Below, piece by piece: positions 18,901 through 26,685 of a stretch of DNA of 64,000 nt. Position numbers and translations under genes: made by a program. The stretch covers positions 6,212,001-6,276,000 of the forward strand of contig NZ_JACCFE010000002.1 of the NCBI RefSeq assembly GCF_014256275.1. Reading direction: 5' to 3'. Position 1 is the stretch's first letter, and every line of letters starts with the position of its first letter. The notes under the pieces are model-generated. The model did not search any database, was not told the DNA's origin, and saw only the letters and a list, made by a program, of their open reading frames with translations. Source of the DNA: Rhodococcus sp. 4CII. GTDB taxonomy: Bacteria; Actinomycetota; Actinomycetes; Mycobacteriales; Mycobacteriaceae.

Positions 18901-20878
18901 CTGGGAAAGCGTGAAACGGCATTTCCGCGAGATGGGGATCGACACCCAGGCCGAGGACTTCACCGTGGTCGGTGTCGGCGACATGAGCGGCGACGTCTTC
19001 GGCAACGGCATGCTCCTGAGCCGGCACATCCGGTTGGTCGCCGCGTTCGATCACCGGCACATCTTCCTCGATCCGGACCCCGACGCGGCGCGGTCCTTCG
19101 AGGAGCGCTCGCGGATGTTCGCACTGCCGCGGTCGTCGTGGGCCGACTACGACACCGCCCTGATCAGCGAGGGCGGGGGAGTGTGGGACCGCACCCGCAA
19201 ATCGGTCCCGATCAGCGCCGCCGCACGCTCGGCGCTCGGGCTCGACGACATGATCACCGAGATGTCGCCGCCGGAACTGGTCCGGGCGATCCTGCATGCC
19301 CCGGTGGATCTGCTGTGGAACGGCGGGATCGGTACCTACGTCAAGGCGTCCACCGAGACCAATGCGATGGTGGGCGACAAGAGCAATGACGCGGTGCGCG
19401 TCGACGGCAACGACGTGCGGGCCCGGGTGGTCGGCGAAGGCGGCAACCTCGGGGTCACCCCGCTCGGCCGCATCGAGTACAGCCAGAACGGTGGCCGGAT
19501 CAACACCGACGCGATCGACAACTCGGCGGGCGTCGACTGCTCCGATCACGAGGTGAACATCAAGATCCTGCTGGATTCGCTGGTGAGCAGCGGCGGGTTG
19601 CCGAGGGAGGAGCGTAATCCGCTGCTGGCGTCGATGACGGACGAGGTGGCGCACCTGGTGCTCGCGAACAACATCGCGCAGAACGATCTGCTCGGCGTCT
19701 CGCGTACCAGCGCGGTGCCGATGCTGAGCGTGCATCGCCGCCAGATCGAGCACCTGGTGTCGCGCCGCGGCCTCGACCGCAAGCTGGAGGCACTGCCCAC
19801 CGAGGACGAGATCGCGCGCCGCAGGCAGGCGGGGCAGGGCTTGACCTCTCCGGAACTGGCAACACTCACCGCGCACGTGAAACTCGCGCTCAAGGACGAT
19901 CTCCTCGCGACGGATCTCCCGGACAGCGAGACGTTCGCGCCGCGGCTGCCGCGATACTTCCCGACCGGACTGCGCAAGCGGTTCCGCACGGCGATCAAGG
20001 CGCATCCCCTGCGCAGGCAGATCGTGGCGACGATGCTTGCGAACGAGACCATCGACAATGGCGGCATCACCTTCGCCTATCGATTGGCCGACGAGGCGGG
20101 TGCGAGCAGCACCGACGCGATCCGCGCGTACGCCGCGGTCACCGAGATCTTCGCCCTGCCCGACCTGTGGTCGAGGATCCGGTCGGCGAACATCGCGGCA
20201 GACCTCGAGGACGAGCTGATCCTCGAATCCGGCCGGGTCCTGGACCGCGCGTCCCGGTGGTTGCTGACCAACCGGCCGCAGCCCCTCGCGGTGGGCGCGG
20301 AGATCGCCCGGTACTCGGCGGATTTCCGGGCGCTCTCGCCGCGGGTGCCCCAGCTGGTCAGGGGGCATCAGCTCGCCGACGTGGAGAACCGGGCGCGGCC
20401 GCTCGTGACTCGCGGGGCCCCCGAGGACCTCGCCTTCGAAGTCTTCCGGCTGCTGGACAAGTTCTGCCTGCTCGACATCATCGACGTCGCCGACATCGCC
20501 GAGCGTGACATCGACGAAGTGGCGGAGCTGTACTACGAACTCGACGCCCACCTCGGTGTCGACTGGCTGCTGAGCGCGGTGTCGACCCTGGCACGCGGTG
20601 ACCGCTGGCACTCGCTGGCCCGCCTCGCGTTGCGCGACGACCTCTACAGTTCGCTGCGCCAGCTCACCATGGAAGTGCTGATGGGCGGTGAACCGCACGA
20701 GACCCCGCAGGAGAAGATCGACGACTGGGAATCGACGAACGCGTCCCGGCTGGCCAGGGCGAGGTCCGCTCTCACCGAAATTTTCGAGTCTGGGACCCTT
20801 GACCTCGCGACGCTCTCGGTGGCGGCGCGTCAGGTACGCAGCATGGTGCGAGGTGTGGGCACCCGATCGGAGGTATGA
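15977..20878 (+). CDS. gdh: NAD-specific glutamate dehydrogenase, large GDH-180 type
   Basis: A 1633-residue enzyme of the large NAD-GDH class, orthologous to Rv2476c. It oxidises glutamate to 2-oxoglutarate and ammonium. The first about 700 residues are regulatory ACT-like regions. The catalytic domain begins around residue 800 with LRFGSVARGGLRWSDRREDF and the lysine-rich AQAVKNAVIVPVGAKGGF, followed by the dinucleotide domain (VGVGDMSGDVFGNGML). In mycobacteria this enzyme is inhibited by unphosphorylated GarA. Neighbouring thioesterase genes precede it by about 110 bases and overlap its end by 4 bases (ATGA). The long leader palindrome may regulate it. Confidence 0.95.
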   Translation: MTESAELKDAEWARNLPEGLRSQVPTLAAVYFRHVDRGDSESAVNGASGVVLGAHLTLALQRPPERAVTRVYRPGDGHELGASLQIVNDDMPLLVESITALLNRLGIGISEFVHPIISVRRDPIGALREILMGDKAKDADGDGISESWIHVQLDPRTDSAVLDTLEKEVGTVLGDVRQVVRDTDIMRKLERTLADELEASAPRPGVSKEDLEDCADLLRWMSQGNYAALGYRRFQLGEPDGSGARSLQVVPGSGLGLLRSDTVTEGPLSLPPAAEIPDRPLLVLTQGSFPATVHRAVYPFFVGVSILDEDGNITGEHRFLGVFTVTALHENVLDIPVIARRVRKVIERAGFQLNSYSGQAMLEVIQSFPRTELFSSDADTLYDTVTAVHSIGLRRQVRLFVREDFLGRFVSCLIYLPRDRYTTRVRLAMQDILLREFGGGTLEYTARVTESDLALLHVTIRKSAGQAGAKLNLSDADRERVQAMLAEASRSWDDHLGDLLPVTTDVDPVLAQRYAAVLPEGYKEDFDAARALSDLARLEALAEGSIDLLLYRDRGAEVGRWRFTLYVGGDGISLSQVLPVLQSLGVEVLDERPYLIPRPDGMNCWIYDFGLSVPAELLRSSVEDDLDAELAAEEASAAEPKLQERFTDAFTAVWFGRAEADRFNELILRAGMSWRQAVILRAYTKYLRQAGFPYSQFHIEGVALANPRSACTLVELFEAMFDPETPSPDRVSELEARLKEYIDSVVSLDADRILRGLFGLIKSTLRTNYFVIGATGDPQTYLSIKLDPQSIQELPKPRPKFEIFVYSPDVEGVHLRFGSVARGGLRWSDRREDFRTEILGLAKAQAVKNAVIVPVGAKGGFVVKNPPTPSGDAAADRAAALEAGQDCYRTFISGLLDLTDNVDQASGEIVPPARVVRLDGDDRYLVVAADKGTAKFSDLANSVAEQYKFWLGDAFASGGSAGYDHKEMGITARGAWESVKRHFREMGIDTQAEDFTVVGVGDMSGDVFGNGMLLSRHIRLVAAFDHRHIFLDPDPDAARSFEERSRMFALPRSSWADYDTALISEGGGVWDRTRKSVPISAAARSALGLDDMITEMSPPELVRAILHAPVDLLWNGGIGTYVKASTETNAMVGDKSNDAVRVDGNDVRARVVGEGGNLGVTPLGRIEYSQNGGRINTDAIDNSAGVDCSDHEVNIKILLDSLVSSGGLPREERNPLLASMTDEVAHLVLANNIAQNDLLGVSRTSAVPMLSVHRRQIEHLVSRRGLDRKLEALPTEDEIARRRQAGQGLTSPELATLTAHVKLALKDDLLATDLPDSETFAPRLPRYFPTGLRKRFRTAIKAHPLRRQIVATMLANETIDNGGITFAYRLADEAGASSTDAIRAYAAVTEIFALPDLWSRIRSANIAADLEDELILESGRVLDRASRWLLTNRPQPLAVGAEIARYSADFRALSPRVPQLVRGHQLADVENRARPLVTRGAPEDLAFEVFRLLDKFCLLDIIDVADIAERDIDEVAELYYELDAHLGVDWLLSAVSTLARGDRWHSLARLALRDDLYSSLRQLTMEVLMGGEPHETPQEKIDDWESTNASRLARARSALTEIFESGTLDLATLSVAARQVRSMVRGVGTRSEV

Positions 20879-21300
20879 CGTTGAGCGAGGGTTTTCACGC
20901 GGAGGTCGAAGTTCGCTGGTCGGACATGGACGTCTTCCAGCACATCAACCACGCTCGGATGGTGACGTTGCTGGAAGAGGCGCGGATTCCCTGGCTCTTC
21001 GAGGACGATCGGCCCACCGTCACCCTGCGTGACGGCGCGGTCATCGCGGATCTCCACGTGCGCTACCGCGGGCAGCTCCGGCACAGCGATTCACCGCTCG
21101 ACGTCCTGATGTGGGTGGAGAAGGTCCGGGCCGTCGATTTCACGATCGGCTACGAGGTCCGCCCCAAGGGTGTCGACGTCTCGGTCGCGCCGTCCATCGT
21201 CGCGTCGACACAGATCGCGGCGTTCGACATCGACACCCAGAGGCTGCGCAGGATCACCGACGTCGAGCGTGCGTATCTGGAGAGCTGGCAGCGTGCATGA
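20875..21300 (+). CDS. 4HBT-type hot-dog thioesterase (Rv2475c-like)
   Basis: A 141-residue hot-dog protein with RWSDMDVFQHINH near its N-terminus, the catalytic Asp motif of the YbgC/FcbC type. The ATG overlaps the gdh stop as ATGA, so it is translated by coupling. Its position after gdh corresponds to Rv2475c in M. tuberculosis. The role is unknown; persistent linkage to glutamate dehydrogenase suggests a functional connection that has not been explained to my knowledge. Confidence 0.82.
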   Translation: MTLSEGFHAEVEVRWSDMDVFQHINHARMVTLLEEARIPWLFEDDRPTVTLRDGAVIADLHVRYRGQLRHSDSPLDVLMWVEKVRAVDFTIGYEVRPKGVDVSVAPSIVASTQIAAFDIDTQRLRRITDVERAYLESWQRA

Positions 21301-22000
21301 GCGCGTCCTGTCGATCCCGGACGCGACGGAGCGTGGTGATCTCGCCACGTTCCTCACCCGCGTGGTCCGGTTGGACGAGTCCGCGGTGGTCCGTTTTCGG
21401 CAGCGCGGCGCCGGACGCCTGACAGTCTGGGCGGCAACGGGTTTCGACGCGCTGGCGGTGCGCACGGTCGCGGGGACGATCACCCCGGACGACACATCGG
21501 CGGCCGGCGACCAACTGCTCGCCGCGCTCGACGCGGCGACGACCGCCGACATCGACCCCGGGTTCTCGATGGATTCGGCGTGGCGGGGCGCGCTTCCGCC
21601 GACGGAGGGTTTCGTTCACGTCGACGACGTCCCCGCGCGCGTGCTCGTCGACCTCGCCCAGCGCGGTGCGGCACTGGCGCAGGAGCACGGCAGCAGCCAC
21701 GGCCCGCCCGCCTCGCTTCTCGACCAGGAAGTGCTGCAGGTGCACGGCGCGGAGCAGTCGGTCGGCATCCCGATGCGGGTGGTGTTCGCGCTCACCGCGA
21801 TGGGGTTCGTTCCGCAGGCGGGTTCGGATCGGCTGACCGCCGACCTCGACCCCGAGCGGATCGACGCCTCCGAACTGGTCCGGGTCCGGGCCACGGGGTC
21901 GTGGTTGCGGGTGGATGCCCGATTCGGTTCGATCTACCGGCACCGCGGCGGCGGGATCCCGTTGTCGGTGGCCCGTAGCGGGTCGTCAGCCGGCCCGTAA
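21293..22000 (+). CDS. Conserved hypothetical protein (Rv2474c-like)
   Basis: A 235-residue soluble protein starting at GTG 21293, inside the end of the thioesterase gene. No catalytic motif is recognised. The position in the ettA-gdh-thioesterase string equals that of Rv2474c, a conserved hypothetical protein, and that synteny is the main basis for the call. Its 3' end overlaps the convergent transporter gene by 15 bases. Confidence 0.7.
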   Translation: MHERVLSIPDATERGDLATFLTRVVRLDESAVVRFRQRGAGRLTVWAATGFDALAVRTVAGTITPDDTSAAGDQLLAALDAATTADIDPGFSMDSAWRGALPPTEGFVHVDDVPARVLVDLAQRGAALAQEHGSSHGPPASLLDQEVLQVHGAEQSVGIPMRVVFALTAMGFVPQAGSDRLTADLDPERIDASELVRVRATGSWLRVDARFGSIYRHRGGGIPLSVARSGSSAGP

Positions 22001-22897
22001 TGTGCTGGTGGCCAGAACGGCAAGTGACGCGACGACGGCCGCCATGCCCAGCCCCGCGACCACGGTCAGCTGCTCACCGAGCACCACGGTGCCGAGGAGC
22101 GCTGCGACCACCGGCTCGGTGAGCGTGAGGGTCGCGACCGTCGCGGGCGGCAGCCGCCGCAGCCCGGCGGCGAACAGCAGATACGCCAGCACCGTCGGGA
22201 CGATCGCCAGGTATGCGGCGGCGGCCGCGCCCGCTCCGGTGTCGAGCCCGCCGGGCCAGGTGGCGACGAGGACGGGGATCAGGAACAGACCCCCGAGACC
22301 GAACATCTGCCCCATCACGGCCTCGGGGCTCGCGCCCGCCGTCAGCAGTGACGACCCCGCCACCGTGTAGGCGGCGTACCCGAGACCGGCGATCAGCGCG
22401 GGCAGTGCGCCCGCCGGCACCCCGGACGCGTCGGAGCCCTCGGTGGTGCCCGCCACGATCAACCCCATCCCGGCGACCGCGATGACGGTCGAGACGGCCC
22501 ACACCGGACCGGGCCGCCGGCGATGCACCACCCACTGCAGGGCGCCGGTGAACGCGGGGCCCGAGCCCAGCGCGATCATCGTGCCCGCCGCCACCCCGGC
22601 GCTCTGCACACCGGTGAAGAATCCGAGCTGGTAGGCCGCGACCCCGATCCCGCCCCACACTGCGGGTGCATACCCGCGGAACCCGGAGCGGGCACCGAAT
22701 CCGAGACCCCCGCGCACCGCCGCGAACGCGGCGAGAAGCGCACCCGCCGCCACGACCCGCACCGAGCCGACGGCCAGCGGGTCGAGATCGTATCCGAGTG
22801 AGCGGGACGCGAGCGCCTGCGCGGTTCCCGTCGTGGCGAACAGGATCGAGGCCGCGACGACCGCCGCGACCGCGGGAGTCCGGGTCAGATGAGCCAC
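21986..22897 (-). CDS. EamA/DMT-family transporter
   Basis: A 303-residue membrane protein with about ten hydrophobic helices arranged as two EamA repeats of about 140 residues. It belongs to the drug/metabolite exporter superfamily; members export amino acids, nucleosides or metabolites. It starts at a GTG that overlaps the end of the alpha-glucosidase gene by 13 bases on the same strand, so they form an operon. The substrate is unknown. Confidence 0.85.
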   Translation of the reverse strand: MAHLTRTPAVAAVVAASILFATTGTAQALASRSLGYDLDPLAVGSVRVVAAGALLAAFAAVRGGLGFGARSGFRGYAPAVWGGIGVAAYQLGFFTGVQSAGVAAGTMIALGSGPAFTGALQWVVHRRRPGPVWAVSTVIAVAGMGLIVAGTTEGSDASGVPAGALPALIAGLGYAAYTVAGSSLLTAGASPEAVMGQMFGLGGLFLIPVLVATWPGGLDTGAGAAAAAYLAIVPTVLAYLLFAAGLRRLPPATVATLTLTEPVVAALLGTVVLGEQLTVVAGLGMAAVVASLAVLATSTLRAG

Positions 22898-24480
22898 GCA
22901 GCCGCGTTCGGCGGGAGCTGTCCCTCGATCAGCGGGGCGCTGCTCAGCAGCACCTCACCCGGCGGCAGGGAGATCGGCGTTCCGGTGGCGTTGAGGGCGC
23001 AGATCAGGCCGCCGCGTCTGCGGAAGGCGAAGCACCCGGCGGGGCTGCCGTACCAGTCGACGCCGGGACCGGAGAATTCCGGCCGGAACGAGCGCAGTTC
23101 GAGCGCGGCCCGATACAGCGAGAGCGTCGACGTGACGTCCTCGAGCTGCGCCTCGACGGTGAGCCGCGACCAGTCCGGTGGCATCGGCAACCACGGCTCG
23201 CCCGTGCTGAATCCGAACGGGGGCGCGGCGCCCTCCCACGGCAGGGGGACGCGGCATCCGTCGCGGCCGCGTTCGGTGTGATCGGACCGTTCCCACACCG
23301 GATCCTGCAACGCCGAATCGGGCAGGTCGACGTTGGGCAGGCCGAGTTCGGCGCCGTTGTACAGGAACGCTGCTCCGGGTAGTGCCAGTTCGACCAGTGC
23401 CATCGCCCGGGCGCGTGCGGTGCCGATCTCGCCGCCCCCGTACCGCGTGACTTCCCGTTCCACGTCGTGGTTGGACAGGGTCCAGGTGGGGGTGCCGCCC
23501 ACCTGGTCGACGGCGGTGAGGGAATTCTCGATGGCTTCCAGCACGGACTCCGCCGAGAACTCGGCCTCCGCCAGCCGGAAGTTGAACCCGAGGTGCAGTT
23601 CGTCGGGCCGGATGTACTCGCCGAAGCGTTCGTTGTCGCGAACCCAGATCTCGCCGACGGCCATAGTGCCCGGGTACTCGTCGAGGACCTTGCGGATGCC
23701 GCGGTGGATGTCGTGGACCGCGGGATTGTCGAACCGCGGATCGTCGTCCGAGTTCTGCAGAAGTTCGTTGGCGGACCAGTCGTGGTCCGGCAGCCCCGCC
23801 GGCTTGGCCATGCCGTGTGCTACGTCGATGCGGAATCCGTCGACACCCCGGTCCAGCCAGAACCGGAGCGTCTTCGTGAGATCCTCGACGACCTCCGGGT
23901 TGTCCCAGTTCAGGTCGGGTTGCTCTGTCGCGAAGATGTGCAGGTACCACTGGCCGGGCGTGCCGTCGGCCTCCGTGATCCGCGTCCACGCCGGACCGCC
24001 GAAGATGCTCGGCCAGTTGTTGGGCGGCTCCGTGCCGTCCGTGCCGCGGCCGTCGCGGAAGATGTACCGGTCCCGTTCCGGGCTGCCGGGCGGCGATGCG
24101 AGTGCGGCCCGGAACCATTCGTGCTCGACGCTGGTGTGGTTGGGCACCAGGTCCATCGTCACCTTGATCTGGCGTGCGTGCGCGGCCTCGATCAGTGCAT
24201 CCATCGCCTCGAGGTCACCGAAAAGCGGATCGATGTCGCGCGGATCGGACACGTCGTAACCGTGATCGGCCATCGGTGAACGCATGACCGGGCTCAGCCA
24301 CAGGGCGTCGACGCCGAGGAGTTCGAGGTAGCCCAATTTGTCCCGCACGCCGTGAAGGTCGCCGACGCCGTCACCGTTCGCGTCGGCGAACGAGCGGGGA
24401 TAGATCTGGTAGAAGACGGCGTCGGACCACCAGGGTGCCGGCGAGGTGTCGTCGGCGGGCGTTTCGGCGGGAGTGCTCAC
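22885..24480 (-). CDS. aglA: Alpha-glucosidase, GH13 family (AglA-like)
   Basis: A 531-residue cytoplasmic GH13 enzyme. WWSDAVFYQIYPRSF near the start is the family opening. The nucleophile is in DGFRIDVAHGM, the acid/base in AVGEIWVRDN, and the transition-state Asp in LSNHDVERE. The C-terminal 80 residues form the small beta domain. It probably hydrolyses alpha-1,4 or alpha-1,6 glucosides; Rv2471 (aglA) occupies the same place beside glbO. The GTG at 24480 is chosen; a TTG 18 bases upstream is an alternative. It is co-transcribed with the EamA transporter. Confidence 0.9.
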   Translation of the reverse strand: MSTPAETPADDTSPAPWWSDAVFYQIYPRSFADANGDGVGDLHGVRDKLGYLELLGVDALWLSPVMRSPMADHGYDVSDPRDIDPLFGDLEAMDALIEAAHARQIKVTMDLVPNHTSVEHEWFRAALASPPGSPERDRYIFRDGRGTDGTEPPNNWPSIFGGPAWTRITEADGTPGQWYLHIFATEQPDLNWDNPEVVEDLTKTLRFWLDRGVDGFRIDVAHGMAKPAGLPDHDWSANELLQNSDDDPRFDNPAVHDIHRGIRKVLDEYPGTMAVGEIWVRDNERFGEYIRPDELHLGFNFRLAEAEFSAESVLEAIENSLTAVDQVGGTPTWTLSNHDVEREVTRYGGGEIGTARARAMALVELALPGAAFLYNGAELGLPNVDLPDSALQDPVWERSDHTERGRDGCRVPLPWEGAAPPFGFSTGEPWLPMPPDWSRLTVEAQLEDVTSTLSLYRAALELRSFRPEFSGPGVDWYGSPAGCFAFRRRGGLICALNATGTPISLPPGEVLLSSAPLIEGQLPPNAAAWLI

Positions 24481-24546
24481 AAACGCCCATCGTGCCAAAC
24501 GATCGTCCGCATCACGACTCGACCGGCGGAATCGGCGTGGGGCAGT

Positions 24547-24942
24547 TCAGAACGCCGAGTTCACCATCGACGCCGCCGCCATGTCCATGTACTCGGTGAG
24601 GGCCTTGCGGTGGGCGTCGTCGAGGGTGTCGGAGTCGATCGACGCGATGGCCGTGTGCATGCACCGCAGCCAGGCGTCCCGCTCGATCGGTCCGATCGTG
24701 AACGGCTGGTGGCGTAGGCGGAGCCGGGGGTGGCCGCGCTCGTCCGAATAGGTGTGCGGTCCACCCCAGTACTGCTCGAGGAACATTCGCATCCGGCGCT
24801 CGGCCGGACCCAGGTCCTCTTCCGGATAGAGGGGCCGCACGATGTCGTCCTTGGCGACTTCCTCGTAGAAGCGCGCGGTGAGTTTGCGGAACGTCTCCGC
24901 TCCGCCCACCGCCTCGTAGAAGGTCTGCTGCACGTCAGTCAT
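24547..24942 (-). CDS. glbO: Group II truncated haemoglobin, GlbO-like
   Basis: A 131-residue truncated haemoglobin. The sequence YEAVGGAETFRKLTARFYEE opens the fold, MFLEQYWGGPHTYS is the characteristic group II segment, HQPF holds the proximal His, and the Trp of RDAWLRCM is the G8 tryptophan that controls ligand access. M. tuberculosis GlbO (Rv2470) is very similar and binds oxygen with high affinity. The ATG at 24942 is supported by GGAAGG 5 bases upstream. It lies next to aglA on the same strand, as in mycobacteria. Confidence 0.94.
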   Translation of the reverse strand: MTDVQQTFYEAVGGAETFRKLTARFYEEVAKDDIVRPLYPEEDLGPAERRMRMFLEQYWGGPHTYSDERGHPRLRLRHQPFTIGPIERDAWLRCMHTAIASIDSDTLDDAHRKALTEYMDMAAASMVNSAF

Positions 24943-25082
24943 GGCGCCTTCCATTGTGCACGTGTGGGCGCGAACGGTCTCCGTCACCGTCTGTTCACCG
25001 AATGGCCTGCATTTTTGTCGGAAATGAAGGTGCACGAGCAGTCGATTCATGGTCCACTTGGTGGCAATCTCCCGGAGGTCGC

Positions 25083-25754
25083 ATGAAGAATCGACACAGC
25101 GCCCGCGCGCACCGACAACTCGTGCCCACTGATGCCCGGGGTGCCGGGGTTTCAGGGGCGTTTGCTTTACAAGTGATCTCGGAAGGCTCCGCGCGCAGCG
25201 CAGAGCCTTCTTTCCCGGGCGAGAATGCGGTTCCGCTCTGGATCAAGCGCCGGGTGCTTCTCCTGAATGTCACCTACGAGCCGCTCACCGCCCTTCCTGC
25301 CCGCCGCGCCGTGGTGTTGATGACCTGCGGCAAGGCCGATACCGTCCACGAGGATCCGCAGGCGCCGGTGGTCCACTCCGAGCAGTGGTCCGTGCAGGTA
25401 CCGTCCGTGATCCGCCTTCGGAACTACGTCCGCGTCCCGTATCGCGCCCGCGTTCCGATGACTCGCGCAGCCCTCATGCATCGCGACCGGTTCCGCTGCG
25501 CCTACTGCGGTTCCAAGGCGGAGACCGTCGACCACGTCGTTCCCCGCAGCCGCGGCGGCGAGCACTCGTGGGAGAACTGCGTGGCCTGCTGCGCACCCTG
25601 CAACCACCGCAAGGCGGACAAGTTGCTGAGCGAACTGGGCTGGACGCTCCGGGCGTCGCTGGTGCCTCCGTCGGGCCCGCACTGGCGACTGCTCGCGTCC
25701 ACCAAGGACCTCCACCCGTCGTGGATGCCCTACCTCGGTGAAGGCGCCGCCTGA
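25083..25754 (+). CDS. HNH endonuclease family protein (Rv2469c-like)
   Basis: A 223-residue protein with a C-terminal HNH domain: CAYCGSKAETVDHVVPRS, then ENCVACCAPCNHRKADK. The paired CxxC motifs would bind structural zinc, and the DHV His and the N-H of CNHRK form the beta-beta-alpha metal site. The first 60 residues are low-complexity. The ATG at 25083 follows GGAGG with a 4-base spacer. It is divergent from glbO, as in mycobacteria. It is a chromosomal, conserved single copy rather than an obvious homing element; its biological target is unknown. Confidence 0.85.
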   Translation: MKNRHSARAHRQLVPTDARGAGVSGAFALQVISEGSARSAEPSFPGENAVPLWIKRRVLLLNVTYEPLTALPARRAVVLMTCGKADTVHEDPQAPVVHSEQWSVQVPSVIRLRNYVRVPYRARVPMTRAALMHRDRFRCAYCGSKAETVDHVVPRSRGGEHSWENCVACCAPCNHRKADKLLSELGWTLRASLVPPSGPHWRLLASTKDLHPSWMPYLGEGAA

Positions 25755-25829
25755 GCGTTCCGCGCGTCCGCTTCGCGAAGTTCGGCCCTGACGCTTCCCT
25801 TCGTACGGTTCTGGGCTACCGTTTGCGTT

Positions 25830-26090
25830 GTGAGCATTCTCGAGACAGTGCTGATATTCGTAGGAATTCCGGCGTTGATCACCGCCTTCTTCGCGGGGAT
25901 GTCGTTCGTCGGCAAGAAGACGCCGGGCCCCGTGCCGCCCGCGTTCCACCTCGGCGAGGAATGGACGCATGCGCCGGTGCTGTGGAGCGCCGTCGACGAG
26001 GTGACCACGCACGGTCACCACGGCGGCCATCACGACGCGCACGCCGGTTCGGCAGACCTGATTGGAGGCTCGGCAAGTGGCAAGTGGTGA
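25830..26090 (+). CDS. ctaJ: Small single-helix membrane protein, probable aa3 oxidase subunit CtaJ
   Basis: An 86-residue protein with one N-terminal membrane helix (TVLIFVGIPALITAFFAGMSF), the motif GEEWTHAPVLWSA, a His-rich loop and the C-terminus GGSASGKW. This layout is what I recall for CtaJ, a small subunit of the actinobacterial cytochrome aa3 in the III2-IV2 supercomplex. The GTG start at 25830 follows TACCGT by 7 bases, suggesting a leaderless mRNA. The next gene starts inside its last codons. If not CtaJ, it remains a conserved small membrane protein. Confidence 0.6.
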   Translation: MSILETVLIFVGIPALITAFFAGMSFVGKKTPGPVPPAFHLGEEWTHAPVLWSAVDEVTTHGHHGGHHDAHAGSADLIGGSASGKW

Positions 26091-26556
26091 CCTGATCCCC
26101 GCCTCCGCGGTATCCGCGGAGAACCTGCCCGTGGGCAGTGTCGTGACGGCCAGTGGCCGCATCTCGGGCGTGCACCGTGTCGGTGAGCCGTTCGTCGACG
26201 ACCTGCCGTTCACGACGGATGAGCTCGTTCGCCTCGACGACGCCCTCACCGAAGGCACCCGCGCCACGAAGGTGCGTTTCAACGCGTACGTCGGCGACCT
26301 CGGCGCCGACACCGCGGCGGGTGCGGACGCGCTGTTCCCGACGACTCCCGAGGCGGAGCGTTCCGTCCTCATCGCGGTGTCGCCCAACCAGCGGACGGTC
26401 GAGATCCGCAGCGGCAGGGCCGTGGCTCACCGGGTCACCGACCGGGTCGCCCAGCTCGGTGCCACGGCGGCTGTCTCGTCGTTCGGTGACGGAGACCTGA
26501 TCGACGGTCTCGTGAGCGCCATCCGCGTGATGAGCGCGGCAATCGCCTCGCCGTAA
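26077..26556 (+). CDS. DUF5130-like conserved protein (Rv2468c-like)
   Basis: A 159-residue soluble protein starting at GTG 26077, supported by GGAGG 8 bases upstream, and overlapping the previous gene by 14 bases. Sequence features such as KVRFNAYVGDLG and VLIAVSPNQRTVEIRSG suggest a TPM/DUF5130-type alpha-beta fold. Its place beside pepN, glbO and the HNH gene corresponds to Rv2468c. Function is unknown. A 19-bp perfect terminator follows. Confidence 0.72.
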   Translation: MASGDLIPASAVSAENLPVGSVVTASGRISGVHRVGEPFVDDLPFTTDELVRLDDALTEGTRATKVRFNAYVGDLGADTAAGADALFPTTPEAERSVLIAVSPNQRTVEIRSGRAVAHRVTDRVAQLGATAAVSSFGDGDLIDGLVSAIRVMSAAIASP

Positions 26557-26581
26557 GAAACCCGCACAGATCAGCGCCCGC

Positions 26582-26624
26582 GCGGCCCGATCCGGTTCAG
26601 TCCTGCTGAACCGGATCGGGCCGC
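26582..26624 (+). terminator. Strong intrinsic terminator
   Basis: GCGGCCCGATCCGGTTCAG (26582-26600) and CTGAACCGGATCGGGCCGC (26606-26624) form a perfect 19-bp stem with the 5-base loop TCCTG. It lies 26 bases after the DUF5130 stop and insulates the downstream dinB promoter. Confidence 0.85.
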
Positions 26625-26671
26625 CGGTGGTTTCGGTGGAAACCGTACTCGACTTCTGTCGGTGGTCGATG

Positions 26672-26685
26672 CGAACATATGTTCG
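26672..26685 (+). promoter_or_regulatory. LexA (SOS) box overlapping the dinB start
   Basis: CGAACATATGTTCG is a perfect palindrome matching the actinobacterial SOS box CGAAC-N4-GTTCG. The ATG at 26679 lies inside it and a GTG (26685) begins at its last base. A repressor bound here would block transcription start or the first codons of dinB. Confidence 0.8.

Noticed and set aside
15923..20698. Antisense open frame of about 1590 codons over the NAD-glutamate dehydrogenase gene
   Set aside because: The plus-strand protein is unmistakable along its whole length. The antisense frame has no recognisable domain and results from codon-position GC bias.
25083..25754. HNH protein as a homing endonuclease or restriction enzyme
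   Set aside because: It is a stand-alone gene at a conserved place (as Rv2469c), with no intron, intein or methylase nearby.
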